Shown here: positions 1 to 7,152 of the stretch, piece by piece
Numbering within the stretch: position 1 is the first letter of the stretch
Layout of the letters: every line of letters begins with the position of its first letter
DNA from: Ruminococcaceae bacterium UBA1438
GTDB taxonomy: Bacteria > Bacillota > Clostridia > Oscillospirales > Acutalibacteraceae
Direction: 5' to 3'
DNA length: 16,022 nt
Assembly: GCA_002329285.1 (NCBI GenBank)
Contig: DCTO01000023.1
Location: 1 to 16,022 of the forward strand
Translations under genes and position numbers: made by a program
The notes under the pieces: generated by a model
Database searches by the model: none
What the model was told of the DNA's origin: nothing
Seen by the model: the letters and a program-made list of their open reading frames with translations, nothing else

Positions 1-551
<551 letters not shown>

Positions 552-558
552 TTAAATT

Positions 559-597
559 AAAAAAGCGGAGACTATGAGCATAAGCTCAAAGACCCCG
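559..597 (-). terminator. First intrinsic terminator in gdhA leader (T1)
   Basis: On the minus strand a long hairpin pairs 597-584 with 579-566 around the loop TTAT. It has only two T-T mismatches and one G-T pair, and six T residues (564-559) follow. It lies within the 5' leader of gdhA, well before the coding start, so it should act as an attenuator rather than the end of a gene. An AAAGGC (605-600) sits directly upstream, close to the predicted transcript start, but its flanks pair poorly. Confidence 0.75.
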
Positions 598-615
598 TTG
601 CCTTTACAATTAATG

Positions 616-644
616 ATGTTACACCAATTAAAAGCGTTTGTCAA
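616..644 (-). promoter_or_regulatory. Predicted sigma-A promoter of gdhA
   Basis: On the minus strand, a perfect TTGACA (644-639) is followed after 17 bases by TAACAT (621-616, five of six matches to TATAAT). Transcription should start near 609, giving a leader of about 155 bases before the gdhA start codon. The placement is by consensus only; no start site has been mapped. Confidence 0.7.
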
Positions 645-664
645 GCCCTTTTTTCATTTTTTTC

Positions 665-693
665 TTGACAATGAAATCGCAGTATTATAATAT
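665..693 (+). promoter_or_regulatory. Predicted sigma-A promoter of glnA operon
   Basis: A perfect TTGACA at 665-670 is followed by TATAAT at 686-691 (15-base spacer) or TAATAT at 688-693 (17-base spacer). Either would start transcription near 698-702, at the foot of the AAAGGC hairpin. The AT-rich stretch makes the exact -10 uncertain. Confidence 0.6.
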
Positions 694-699
694 ATATTT

Positions 700-717
700 A
701 TGAGCAAAGGCGTTCAT
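700..717 (+). promoter_or_regulatory. ANTAR-type hexaloop hairpin in glnA leader
   Basis: Stem ATGAGC/GTTCAT (700-705 with 712-717, one G-U pair) encloses the hexaloop AAAGGC (706-711), with A at position 1 and G at position 4. The inner G-U and closing C-G pairs are identical to the gdhA hairpin, while three outer pairs differ but remain complementary. The 3' arm is shared with the 5' arm of the following terminator, so forming this hairpin should prevent termination. Confidence 0.65.
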
Positions 718-756
718 TTATGCTGGATTTTTATGCATTAAATGGGCGTATTTTTT
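711..756 (+). terminator. Leader terminator (attenuator) of glnA
   Basis: 711-720 pair with 739-748 (two G-U pairs). The stem extends through 721-723 with 735-737 past a single bulged T, leaving an 11-base loop. TATTTTTT (749-756) follows. It lies between the predicted promoter and the glnA ribosome binding site, so it should attenuate the glnA-ANTAR operon. It is weaker than T2 of gdhA because of the G-U pairs and the bulge. Confidence 0.65.
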
Positions 757-778
757 ATATTTGAAAGAGGGTTATCAC

Positions 779-1993
779 ATGAAATATTCAAAGGAAGAGA
801 TAATTCAATATGTTATTGAGGAGGATGTTAAGTTTATCCGCCTGGCCTTTTGCGATATTTTCGGCAAGCAGAAAAATATTTCAATAATGCCTGATGAATT
901 AAACCGCGCCTTTGATTTCGGCATTGCAATTGATGCCTCCGCAATTGCGGGCTTCGGCGGCGAGGTGCATTCCGATTTGCTGCTTCATCCGGATGCGGAC
1001 ACGCTGAATGTTCTTCCCTGGCGCCCGGAGCAGGGCAGGGTTGTCAGAATGTTCTGCAGCATAACTTATCCTGACGGCAAGCCGTTTGAGGGGGACACAA
1101 GAAGCCTTCTCAAAAATGCAATTAACGATGCCAAGGCGGCGGGGTATAATTTCTTTTTCGGAGCAGAGCAGGAATTCTATCTTTTTAAGCTTGATGAAAA
1201 CGGCGAGCCAACCAAAGAGCCTTATGATAAGGCAGGATATATGGATATTGCCCCCGAGGATAAGGGCGAAAACATCCGCCGTGAAATCTGCCTCACTTTG
1301 GAGCAGATGGGCATTAATCCAGAAAGCTCTCATCATGAGGAGGGCGCAGGGCAGAATGAGATTGACTTCAGATATTCCGATCCGCTCACTGCTGCTGATA
1401 ACGTTATAACTCTGCAAACAATTGTAAGAACAGTTGCAAACAGAAACGGGCTTTATGCGGATTTTTCGCCGAAGCCGCTTCTTTCAGAGCCGGGTAACGG
1501 TTTCCATATAAACCTTTCAGTTAAGTCTGACGACGGCGTCGGCAATCTGCTGCCGTATATGATTGCGGGCGTGCTTGATAAAATTGAGGATATGACGGCG
1601 TTTCTTAATCCCGTTGCGGAATCCTATGAGCGCCTGGGCAACAACAAGGCGCCGAGGTATATCTCCTGGTCCAGCGAAAATCGCTCGCAGCTTGTGCGCA
1701 TTCCTGCGGCAATCGGCGAATACCGCAGAGCGGAGCTTCGGTCTCCCGATCCCTCCGTTAATCCTTATATTGCCTTTGCGCTTCTGATTTATTCTGGGCT
1801 TTACGGCATTGAAAATCTGCTTGATTTGCCCGTGGTTGCCGATTTCAACCTTTATACCGCGGATGCACAAACGCTCTCAAAATTTAAAACACTGCCTATG
1901 AGCCATGCCGAGGCAAGGGAGTTTGCCTTTAACAGCGATTTTATAAAGCAGCATATTCCGGAAAGAATCCTTAAAATTTACTGCAAAAAGTAA
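779..1993 (+). CDS. glnA: Glutamine synthetase, compact type I
   Basis: ATP-dependent amidation of glutamate to glutamine in the cytoplasm, the high-affinity ammonium assimilation step. ATG 779 is chosen over the in-frame TTG at 761 because AAAGAGGG lies about 8 bases upstream of it. The 404 residues show a beta-grasp N-terminus ending in DASAIAGF (52-59, usually DGSSIEGF), metal ligands E130 and E132, HHEEGAGQNEI (E186, E193), GNGFHINLS with the metal/substrate histidine, NRSQLVRIP, and RRAELRSPDPSVNPY. The family usually has 440-470 residues; the missing part is mainly in the C-terminal segment, which ends KIYCKK. It forms an operon with the ANTAR gene 35 bases downstream and is probably controlled by leader antitermination. 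Feedback-control residues typical of Bacillus GlnA are not evident. Glutamine synthetase activity is very likely, although other GS-fold ligases (gamma-glutamyl ligases) are not strictly excluded. Confidence 0.93.
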   Translation: MKYSKEEIIQYVIEEDVKFIRLAFCDIFGKQKNISIMPDELNRAFDFGIAIDASAIAGFGGEVHSDLLLHPDADTLNVLPWRPEQGRVVRMFCSITYPDGKPFEGDTRSLLKNAINDAKAAGYNFFFGAEQEFYLFKLDENGEPTKEPYDKAGYMDIAPEDKGENIRREICLTLEQMGINPESSHHEEGAGQNEIDFRYSDPLTAADNVITLQTIVRTVANRNGLYADFSPKPLLSEPGNGFHINLSVKSDDGVGNLLPYMIAGVLDKIEDMTAFLNPVAESYERLGNNKAPRYISWSSENRSQLVRIPAAIGEYRRAELRSPDPSVNPYIAFALLIYSGLYGIENLLDLPVVADFNLYTADAQTLSKFKTLPMSHAEAREFAFNSDFIKQHIPERILKIYCKK

Positions 1994-2028
1994 TTCTAAT
2001 TCTGATTAACCGAGAAAGGAGGGAGCAT

Positions 2029-2613
2029 ATGGGGCTCAAGGAGCAGGTTTTAAGCGTGCTTGTAATTTCCTCAACCGAAAATTTTAATAATGCAATTTCA
2101 GCCATGCTCCCCGATGCGGAATATAAGCCTGTTGAATATGCCGCCAGCATCAGCGCCGCCCAGAGAAAGCTGGCGCAGAGAAGCTATGATTTCATTATAA
2201 TCAATTCTCCTCTTAAGGATGATCTCGGCCTGCACTTTGCGATAGACAGCAGCGCCTCCGGCAGCGCCGTGGTTTTGCTTCTCATTCAGAATGAGATTTT
2301 CGGCGAGGTTTATGAAAGGGTTTCCCGGCACGGCGTTTTCACCCTGCCGAAGCCCCTTTCCCATCAAACGATGAAGCTTGCTTTCAGCTGGATGAAAACC
2401 GCCTCTGCCCGCATTAAAAGATATGAAAAGAAAACAACCTCGATTGAGGATAAGATGCAGGAAATCAGGCTTGTTAACAAGGCAAAACGGCTTCTCATCA
2501 GCAAGGAGAATATGTCTGAACCGGAGGCACATCGCTATCTTGAAAGCGAGGCGATGAACCGCTGCATCTCCAAAAAAGAGCTTGCAGAGGAAACTATAAA
2601 TAAGTATTCTTAA
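2029..2613 (+). CDS. ANTAR-domain RNA-binding antiterminator with degenerate receiver
   Basis: A 194-residue response-regulator-like protein. Residues 1-125 have a receiver fold pattern. The acidic pair after beta-1 is replaced by SS (14-15), the phosphoacceptor position in DFIIINSP is N59 rather than Asp, and only K108 (in LPKP) is kept. A coiled linker (126-145) leads to a C-terminal ANTAR domain (about 140-192) with the typical pattern VNKAKRLLISKENMSEPEAHRYL and AM..C...KELAE. ANTAR domains bind paired RNA hairpins with A1/G4 hexaloops and block terminators. Such hairpins lie in the glnA and gdhA leaders here, so this protein is probably their regulator. A strong AAAGGAGG precedes ATG 2029. 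With no phosphoacceptor, its signal may be a partner protein, a ligand or simply its own level. Cytoplasmic. Confidence 0.88.
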   Translation: MGLKEQVLSVLVISSTENFNNAISAMLPDAEYKPVEYAASISAAQRKLAQRSYDFIIINSPLKDDLGLHFAIDSSASGSAVVLLLIQNEIFGEVYERVSRHGVFTLPKPLSHQTMKLAFSWMKTASARIKRYEKKTTSIEDKMQEIRLVNKAKRLLISKENMSEPEAHRYLESEAMNRCISKKELAEETINKYS

Positions 2614-2648
2614 AAACTGCATATAAAATTATTATAAACACATAAGAA

Positions 2649-2682
2649 CGGAGCTGATCAGATGAACAGCTCCGCTTTTTTT
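2649..2682 (+). terminator. Terminator of glnA-ANTAR operon
   Basis: Perfect 8-bp stem CGGAGCTG/CAGCTCCG (2649-2656 with 2667-2674) with a 10-base loop, followed by seven T (2676-2682). It lies between converging genes. On the other strand the same hairpin is followed by only a short T-run, so it may also help end the minus-strand gene. Confidence 0.85.
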
Positions 2683-2692
2683 GTGCATTTAA

Positions 2693-3130
2693 TTAAAGGT
2701 ATTGGCGCATATCCTTTGAAAGCCCCGCCTCAATATCAACCAGGCGGCCGGTGATGCTTCTTGATTTTGCATCTGCGCCGGAATATTGATTGATATATCT
2801 TGAAAGGGATTTAACGCCCATGTTGCAGCCGTCGGTCATCAGGTCTGCAACGGTCTTGTCCGAATTATCGGCGGCAAGCATAATGTTGGTTTTAATCCAG
2901 CTCATGCCCTTTGCCATCGGGTTTGGGTTTTTGCCCTCGTCGCTGTGCTCCTCAAGCAAATCCTCAATCTCATCTGCAAGCTTTTCATGCTGATTTCGGC
3001 AATCAATCAGCTTGCTTTTGAATTCGTCATCCTTAACGTTATCAAGCACGTCATTAATTGATGAAATGCCCATTTTGATGCCCGCGTCGCATTCGCGCAG
3101 AAGCTTAACGGTGTCATTGCTGTTGCTCAT
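2693..3130 (-). CDS. Small helical-bundle protein, DUF2383-like (ferritin-like fold)
   Basis: A 145-residue, fully helical, charged protein with no signal peptide or membrane segment. It starts MSNSNDTVKLLRECDAGIKM and contains GISSINDVLDNV, two central helices rich in E/D/K, and SYINQY-like C-terminal helices. This resembles the PA2169/DUF2383 four-helix-bundle family, but the resemblance is by eye only. ATG 3130 is preferred over an upstream in-frame ATG (3184) because AAGGAG sits 8 bases upstream of it. No convincing metal-binding ExxH set is seen, so iron binding should not be assumed. It stands alone, converging with the glnA operon and divergent from the phosphate-transporter gene. Function unknown. 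Related small bundle proteins occur in stress and sporulation settings, but nothing here proves that. Confidence 0.75.
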   Translation of the reverse strand: MSNSNDTVKLLRECDAGIKMGISSINDVLDNVKDDEFKSKLIDCRNQHEKLADEIEDLLEEHSDEGKNPNPMAKGMSWIKTNIMLAADNSDKTVADLMTDGCNMGVKSLSRYINQYSGADAKSRSITGRLVDIEAGLSKDMRQYL

Positions 3131-3199
3131 AAAGCCATCTCCTTTTTTGTTTTTATTATTTGCGTGCGAAAAGAAATTAAACATATTAATGAAAAATTA

Positions 3200-3228
3200 T
3201 TGAAATTTGCTTTTTGGTGTTATATTAT
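3200..3228 (+). promoter_or_regulatory. Predicted promoter of the Na/Pi transporter operon
   Basis: TTGAAA (3200-3205) and TATTAT (3223-3228) are separated by 17 bases. A perfect 7-bp inverted repeat GGTGAAA/TTTCACC (3235-3241 and 3252-3258, 10-base spacer) follows directly. It would lie at or just after the transcript start and could be an operator or a 5' hairpin. Confidence 0.5.
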
Positions 3229-3294
3229 GTATTTGGTGAAAGTTAAAATGTTTTCACCGGATTTTCATACGCAGCTTAATAAAGGACAAAAAAT

Positions 3295-3741
3295 ATGACT
3301 GTTCAAAACATTATATCTCTGCTTGGCGGTCTGGGACTCTTCCTCTTCGGAATGAATTTTATGAGCCTTGCAATAAATCAGGTTGCCGGTAATAAAATGA
3401 AGGATTTGCTTGAGCGGCTCACAAGGAACCGCTTCAAGGGCTTTTTCCTCGGCGTGCTGGTAACGATGGTTATTCAGTCAAGCTCCGCAACAACGGTTAT
3501 GCTGATGGGCTTTCTTAACGCCGGCATTATGGATTTGGCGCAGGCAACGGGCGTTATTATCGGCGCGAATATCGGCACAACAATAACCTCCGTTTTGATT
3601 GCGCTTGATGTTTCCGCAATCGCGCCGATTTGCATTTTTATCGGCACGGCGATGGCGCTCTTTTCAAAAAACAGCAAAGAAGGAATATCGGGCAGATTAT
3701 TCTCGGCTTCGGCATCCTTTTCTTCGGGCTTAAATATATGA
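3295..3741 (+). CDS. Na/Pi-cotransporter, N-terminal part before the frameshift
   Basis: Encodes the first part of a Na+/phosphate symporter-like membrane protein (YjbB/NptA-type Na_Pi_cotrans family). ATG 3295 has AAAGGA upstream. Visible features are LLGGLGLFLFGMNFMSLA (first membrane segment), the hallmark QSSSATTVMLMGF repeat motif, and GANIGTTITSVLIAL. Family identity holds up to FIGTAMALFSK (about residue 125). After that the frame gives about 23 unrelated residues and stops at 3741, while the family sequence continues in the -1 frame. The crossover falls on A-AAA-AAC at 3666-3672. Joined by a -1 shift, the product would be about 545 residues, the normal length for the PhoU-containing members. 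Alternatives are a sequencing indel in the A-run, a genuine inactivating mutation, or programmed frameshifting. Confidence 0.85.
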   Translation: MTVQNIISLLGGLGLFLFGMNFMSLAINQVAGNKMKDLLERLTRNRFKGFFLGVLVTMVIQSSSATTVMLMGFLNAGIMDLAQATGVIIGANIGTTITSVLIALDVSAIAPICIFIGTAMALFSKNSKEGISGRLFSASASFSSGLNI

Positions 3742-4931
3742 GCGGCGATGACGCAATGGGCGTGCTTAAAACAAATGCCGGCTTCCAGAGCTTCATCACG
3801 CACACTAATAATCCGATTCTCGGCATTATCGTCGGAATTATTATATGCTCCGTGCTTCAAAGCTCAAGCGCGTCAATCGGTATTCTGCAGATGCTTGCAA
3901 TGAATGAGCTGATGCCGATGAGCTTTGCGTTTTATCTGATAATCGGCGTTAACGTCGGCTCCGCAATGCCGCTCTTTCTTTCAGCAATCGGCGCAAAAAC
4001 AAATGCAAAACGCGCGGCGTTGATTTATTTCATATTCGATTTCGTCGGATTGCTTATTTTCACGCCCATTGCGCTGTTCACCCCGTTCATCAGCATGATT
4101 GAGGGTGTGTCGCCAAACGGCTCTGTTCAGGTTGCGGCAGGGCATATTGTGTTTAAGGTTGTCACGGCGCTTGGTTTGCTTCCGTTTGTTAAATATATTG
4201 TTAAAATATCCGAGATGCTTATTAAGCCGAAGGCGCATGAAACAGAGCTTCGCTTTCAATATATTGACCGCAAAATTACCTCAAACACCCTCACGGTTGC
4301 ACCGCAGATCGGCAAAGAGGTTGAGCGCATGGCGCTGCTTTCGCGCAAAAACTTCGTTATCGCATGCGAGGGCTTTCTGAAAATGGACACCTCACGCGAG
4401 CGCGAAATCAGGGATAACGAGGAGCTTATCAACTGGCTTAATCACCATATTTCTGATTTTATGGTGACTGTAACCTCTTATGCGCTTCCTGCGCAGGATT
4501 CGGAATATATAGGCCGCCTTTTCCATGTTATAACAGACCTTGAAAGAATAGGAGATCACGCGCTGAACGTGCTGGAACGCACGGAGCTTGCACAGCAGAG
4601 CGCAATGGTTTTTTCCGACGAGGCATTTAAGAATTTTCAGGAAATCTATGAAAAGGCGCTGGAGCTTCTGGACCGCTCAATCGGCGCGTTTGTTAATATG
4701 CATCTTTCGGCAGATGAGGAGCATGAGCTTCACGCGCTGGAGGATAGCATTGATCATTTAACCATTCAGGCGCAGGATGCGCATGTTGAACGCCTTCGCA
4801 AAAAGGAATGTTCAACCGCCTCAGGCGTGCTTTACACCAAGCTGCTTCAGGATCTTGAAAGAGTCGGCGATCACTCGTATAACATCGCCTGGGCGGCAAG
4901 AAAGGATAAGAACCTTATCCGTCAGATTTAG
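3630..4931 (+). CDS. Na/Pi-cotransporter, remaining membrane part plus PhoU domain (frameshifted downstream part)
   Basis: This frame continues the transporter from KKQQRRNIGQIILGFGILFFGL (about 3669 on). It includes the second family hallmark LQSSSASIGILQML, the NVGSAMPLFLSAIGA segment and further membrane helices up to about 4215. A cytoplasmic PhoU-like helical domain then runs to the end (about residues 230-425 of this frame) with the tandem pattern DLERIGDHALN and DLERVGDHSYN. PhoU-fused members import phosphate or control its flux. The open frame can be extended back to TTG 3630, but no ribosome binding site is visible there or at the next ATG (3738). Independent translation is therefore unlikely; it depends on the upstream part. 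The next gene starts 37 bases downstream with no clear promoter between, suggesting one operon. Confidence 0.85.
   Translation: MHFYRHGDGALFKKQQRRNIGQIILGFGILFFGLKYMSGDDAMGVLKTNAGFQSFITHTNNPILGIIVGIIICSVLQSSSASIGILQMLAMNELMPMSFAFYLIIGVNVGSAMPLFLSAIGAKTNAKRAALIYFIFDFVGLLIFTPIALFTPFISMIEGVSPNGSVQVAAGHIVFKVVTALGLLPFVKYIVKISEMLIKPKAHETELRFQYIDRKITSNTLTVAPQIGKEVERMALLSRKNFVIACEGFLKMDTSREREIRDNEELINWLNHHISDFMVTVTSYALPAQDSEYIGRLFHVITDLERIGDHALNVLERTELAQQSAMVFSDEAFKNFQEIYEKALELLDRSIGAFVNMHLSADEEHELHALEDSIDHLTIQAQDAHVERLRKKECSTASGVLYTKLLQDLERVGDHSYNIAWAARKDKNLIRQI
3666..3672 (+). other. A-AAA-AAC slippery heptamer at frame change
   Basis: In the upstream frame the codons read TCA AAA AAC, so the heptamer is correctly phased for -1 slippage (X XXY YYZ). 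A one-base slip gives S-K-K-Q-Q-R-R-N-I-G-Q, which restores the expected transporter sequence without gap or insertion. No strong upstream Shine-Dalgarno-like stimulator and no obvious stable downstream hairpin were seen. An undercounted seventh A would give the same effect. Confidence 0.6.
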
Positions 4932-4968
4932 TTTATATTTTTCAGTTAAAAGGAGGACAGAGTTTTAA

Positions 4969-5775
4969 ATGGAGAAATATGTTGAATATGTAAACAGCTC
5001 TCTGCCGAAGGGTAAAGAAAGCAAAATGCTTTATGATTTTAAAAATCACCTTATCGGCGAGATGAGCAAAAGAGCGGATGAATTAACCGCAAGGGGCCTT
5101 AAGGATAAAGAGGTTATGAGCGATCTCATAATCAGCGAATATCCCGATGTTTCAAAGCACTTTGCCGAATACAGCAGCCGCAAAACCGAAAACAAAAAAA
5201 CCTTGCATGGCATTCTTCTTAATGTTTTGCTTTCGGCGGCATATATTGTTGTGCTGGTTTCTGTTTATCTCGGAATCAGTTTTTCAACGCATCTTTGGGA
5301 GCAAACCTGGGTGCTGCTTGTTGACGGTGTCATTCTCCTTTGCGCTTATTACATATTTCTTGCCGCAAAGAAATTTGCCTCAATGCGCAGAATTTTTCAC
5401 TGGTTCGGCAGGCTGTTTATGGCGGGCGACGTTATACTGCTGGCGGTTTGCATCTTTCTTTTTGCGCTTGCAGTGCTTCATCTTCCCAAAAGCTGGCTCA
5501 TCATCATCTGCGGCGTTGCGTTGATGCTGCTTGCGGATGGCGTTTTTGCATCCCGGCTTAAGGAGCCGCTGGCAATTTTCAGCTGGCTTGCCTATATTCC
5601 CGCCGTTGCCGCAATGCTTTTTATTGTTATTTGCGCGGCAGGAGTTGTTCCGTGGAGCGTCGGCTGGGTTATCGTTCCGCTTTCGCTTCTTATTGATATT
5701 GCAATTGCCGTTGCCAGAATCCTCGGCAATTCAAAGCGCAGAAGGGAGGTTGAGGATCCATGGAAAGAAAATTAA
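4969..5775 (+). CDS. HAAS-like domain protein with six membrane segments
   Basis: A 268-residue integral membrane protein. Residues 1-75 form a soluble helical domain (MEKYVEYVNSSLPKGKES, LYDFKNHLIGEM, EVMSDLIISEYPD) like the HAAS/DUF1700 'permease prefix' helices. Six hydrophobic segments follow: about 82-106, 112-132, 144-168, 172-192, 199-222 and 225-248. The C-terminus is basic (NSKRRREVEDPWKEN). The family is often encoded beside a PadR repressor, but none is seen here. AGGAGG is 12 bases before ATG 4969, slightly long but clear. The stop overlaps the start of the next gene by 16 bases, so the two are probably translationally coupled and may act together. Role unknown; a membrane partner or sensor for the downstream acyltransferase is only an inference. 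Confidence 0.8.
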   Translation: MEKYVEYVNSSLPKGKESKMLYDFKNHLIGEMSKRADELTARGLKDKEVMSDLIISEYPDVSKHFAEYSSRKTENKKTLHGILLNVLLSAAYIVVLVSVYLGISFSTHLWEQTWVLLVDGVILLCAYYIFLAAKKFASMRRIFHWFGRLFMAGDVILLAVCIFLFALAVLHLPKSWLIIICGVALMLLADGVFASRLKEPLAIFSWLAYIPAVAAMLFIVICAAGVVPWSVGWVIVPLSLLIDIAIAVARILGNSKRRREVEDPWKEN

Positions 5776-7046
5776 ATGCAGAGCTTTGGGATAAAATGCA
5801 TTATCTCTTCCGTGATTTTAATGACCGCATGGTGCATGTTGAGCTTCAGTATGATTTTGAAATTGATGTTGATGCGCTCAAAACCGTTGTGCTTTGCTTT
5901 TTCGAAAAGGCGCCCGTGCTTCATTCCTCCTTCACAGATAATCACGTTCATCCTTATTGGACGGTTATGGATTATGACATAAATGAGGTTGTTGAGGTTA
6001 AAGCTGTTTCGGATGAGGAGGCAAGGCTTCTTGCCGATGAATTCTTAACCCAGTGCATCCCGCCCGAAAACCACATTCAGATGAAGCTGCTTGTGCTGCT
6101 TCACGGCGGCAAAACAACCCTTTGCATTATTGAAAATCATATGTGCATGGATGGCGGCGATCTCAAATATTTCATCAAGGCGCTGTGCAAGAATTATAAT
6201 GATTATAAAGAAAACAAAATCAGCCCCATTGATCTGAGAACCGGCACCAGGGCCTATGAATCCGTTTATGAGGATTTCTCAAAAACAGAGCGCAAAATAG
6301 CGGAAAACCTTTATAAAAATATCAATTCAAAGGATGAGCACGGCTTCCCGCTCACCAAAAGCGAAAAAAGCGATAAATCCTTTATCGCAAAGCGCAAGCT
6401 TTCCGCAGAGCTGTTTGATAAAATCAAGGCGGCGGGCAAGGCGCGCGGCGCAACGATTAATGATATGCTGCTCACTGCTTATTTTTACAGCCTTTATGAG
6501 CTTGCGGGCTTCGGCAAAACGGAAAGCGTTTCCATCTCCTGCGCAATTGATTTGCGCCGCCACATCAAGCATTCGGAAAAGCAGGGCGTCACAAATCACA
6601 CGGCCTGGATGCAGTGCAGAGTTCCGGAGCGCGGCGATGATATTTTTGAAACGCTGGATTATGTTATCCGCTCATCAAATCAGTTTAAAGAGGATCCTTA
6701 TATGGGGCTTCACGGCCTGCCCCTGCTTTCGCTGGGCTATAAGATTATGCCCCATGCAGTTTCAGAGGAAATTATCAAAATCGGCTATGCAAATCCCTTG
6801 CTTGCAATGAGCAACATCGGCATTCTTGAGGTTGATAAGCTTGCTCTTTCCGGCCATGAGCCTGTTGACGGCTTTATGAGCGGCGCCGTTAAATATAAGC
6901 CCTATGTGCTTTTAACCGCAACCTCAATGCGCAAGGAGCTTACTCTTTCAATGTGCGTTCGCGGCAATGATGAGGATAAGAAAATTGTTGAGCATTTCTT
7001 TGATCTTATTGAAAAGAACATCGGCCTGCTGATTGAGAATGAATAA
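5760..7046 (+). CDS. Condensation-like CoA-dependent acyltransferase
   Basis: A 428-residue cytoplasmic protein of the chloramphenicol-acetyltransferase / condensation-domain superfamily (alcohol acetyltransferase or PapA-like). The active-site motif HxxxDG is visible as ENHMCMDGGDL with H127, D131 and G132. The C-terminal half has NDMLLTAYFYSLYELAG, DLRRHI and LLAMSNIGIL, which match the structural motifs of this fold. Such enzymes move an acyl group from CoA or a carrier protein to an alcohol or amine. No carrier protein, adenylation domain or polyketide synthase is encoded nearby, so the substrate cannot be stated. ATG 5760 has GGGAGG about 11 bases upstream and lies inside the end of the membrane gene. 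A terminator 25 bases after the stop ends the operon. Confidence 0.85.
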   Translation: MERKLNAELWDKMHYLFRDFNDRMVHVELQYDFEIDVDALKTVVLCFFEKAPVLHSSFTDNHVHPYWTVMDYDINEVVEVKAVSDEEARLLADEFLTQCIPPENHIQMKLLVLLHGGKTTLCIIENHMCMDGGDLKYFIKALCKNYNDYKENKISPIDLRTGTRAYESVYEDFSKTERKIAENLYKNINSKDEHGFPLTKSEKSDKSFIAKRKLSAELFDKIKAAGKARGATINDMLLTAYFYSLYELAGFGKTESVSISCAIDLRRHIKHSEKQGVTNHTAWMQCRVPERGDDIFETLDYVIRSSNQFKEDPYMGLHGLPLLSLGYKIMPHAVSEEIIKIGYANPLLAMSNIGILEVDKLALSGHEPVDGFMSGAVKYKPYVLLTATSMRKELTLSMCVRGNDEDKKIVEHFFDLIEKNIGLLIENE

Positions 7047-7071
7047 TTATTTGGAAAAATATGAATATTTG

Positions 7072-7110
7072 AAAAAAGCCTTCGCAGAATATTAATGCGG
7101 AGGCTTTTTT
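7072..7110 (+). terminator. Terminator of the transporter-acyltransferase operon
   Basis: GCCTTCGCA (7078-7086) pairs with TGCGGAGGC (7096-7104), with one G-T pair and a 9-base loop. It is flanked by six A (7072-7077) and six T (7105-7110), so it can end transcription from either direction. Confidence 0.9.
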
Positions 7111-7152
7111 CGGCCTTCTATATAACGAAGTCAGAAAGGAAAGGTGATTATT

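Noticed and set aside
761..778. TTG start extending glutamine synthetase by six residues
   Set aside because: The extension overlaps the AAAGAGGG ribosome binding site, which is well placed for ATG 779, and it adds residues unlike the family.
899..1417. Long minus-strand open frame inside glnA (and similar ones inside other genes, such as 2098-2622 and 14294-14758)
   Set aside because: They mirror strong plus-strand genes, have no family features or ribosome binding sites, and are explained by the codon bias of the real gene.
3630..3741. Independent start of the downstream transporter gene at TTG 3630
   Set aside because: No ribosome binding site, and it would begin in mid-domain; the frameshift explanation fits better.
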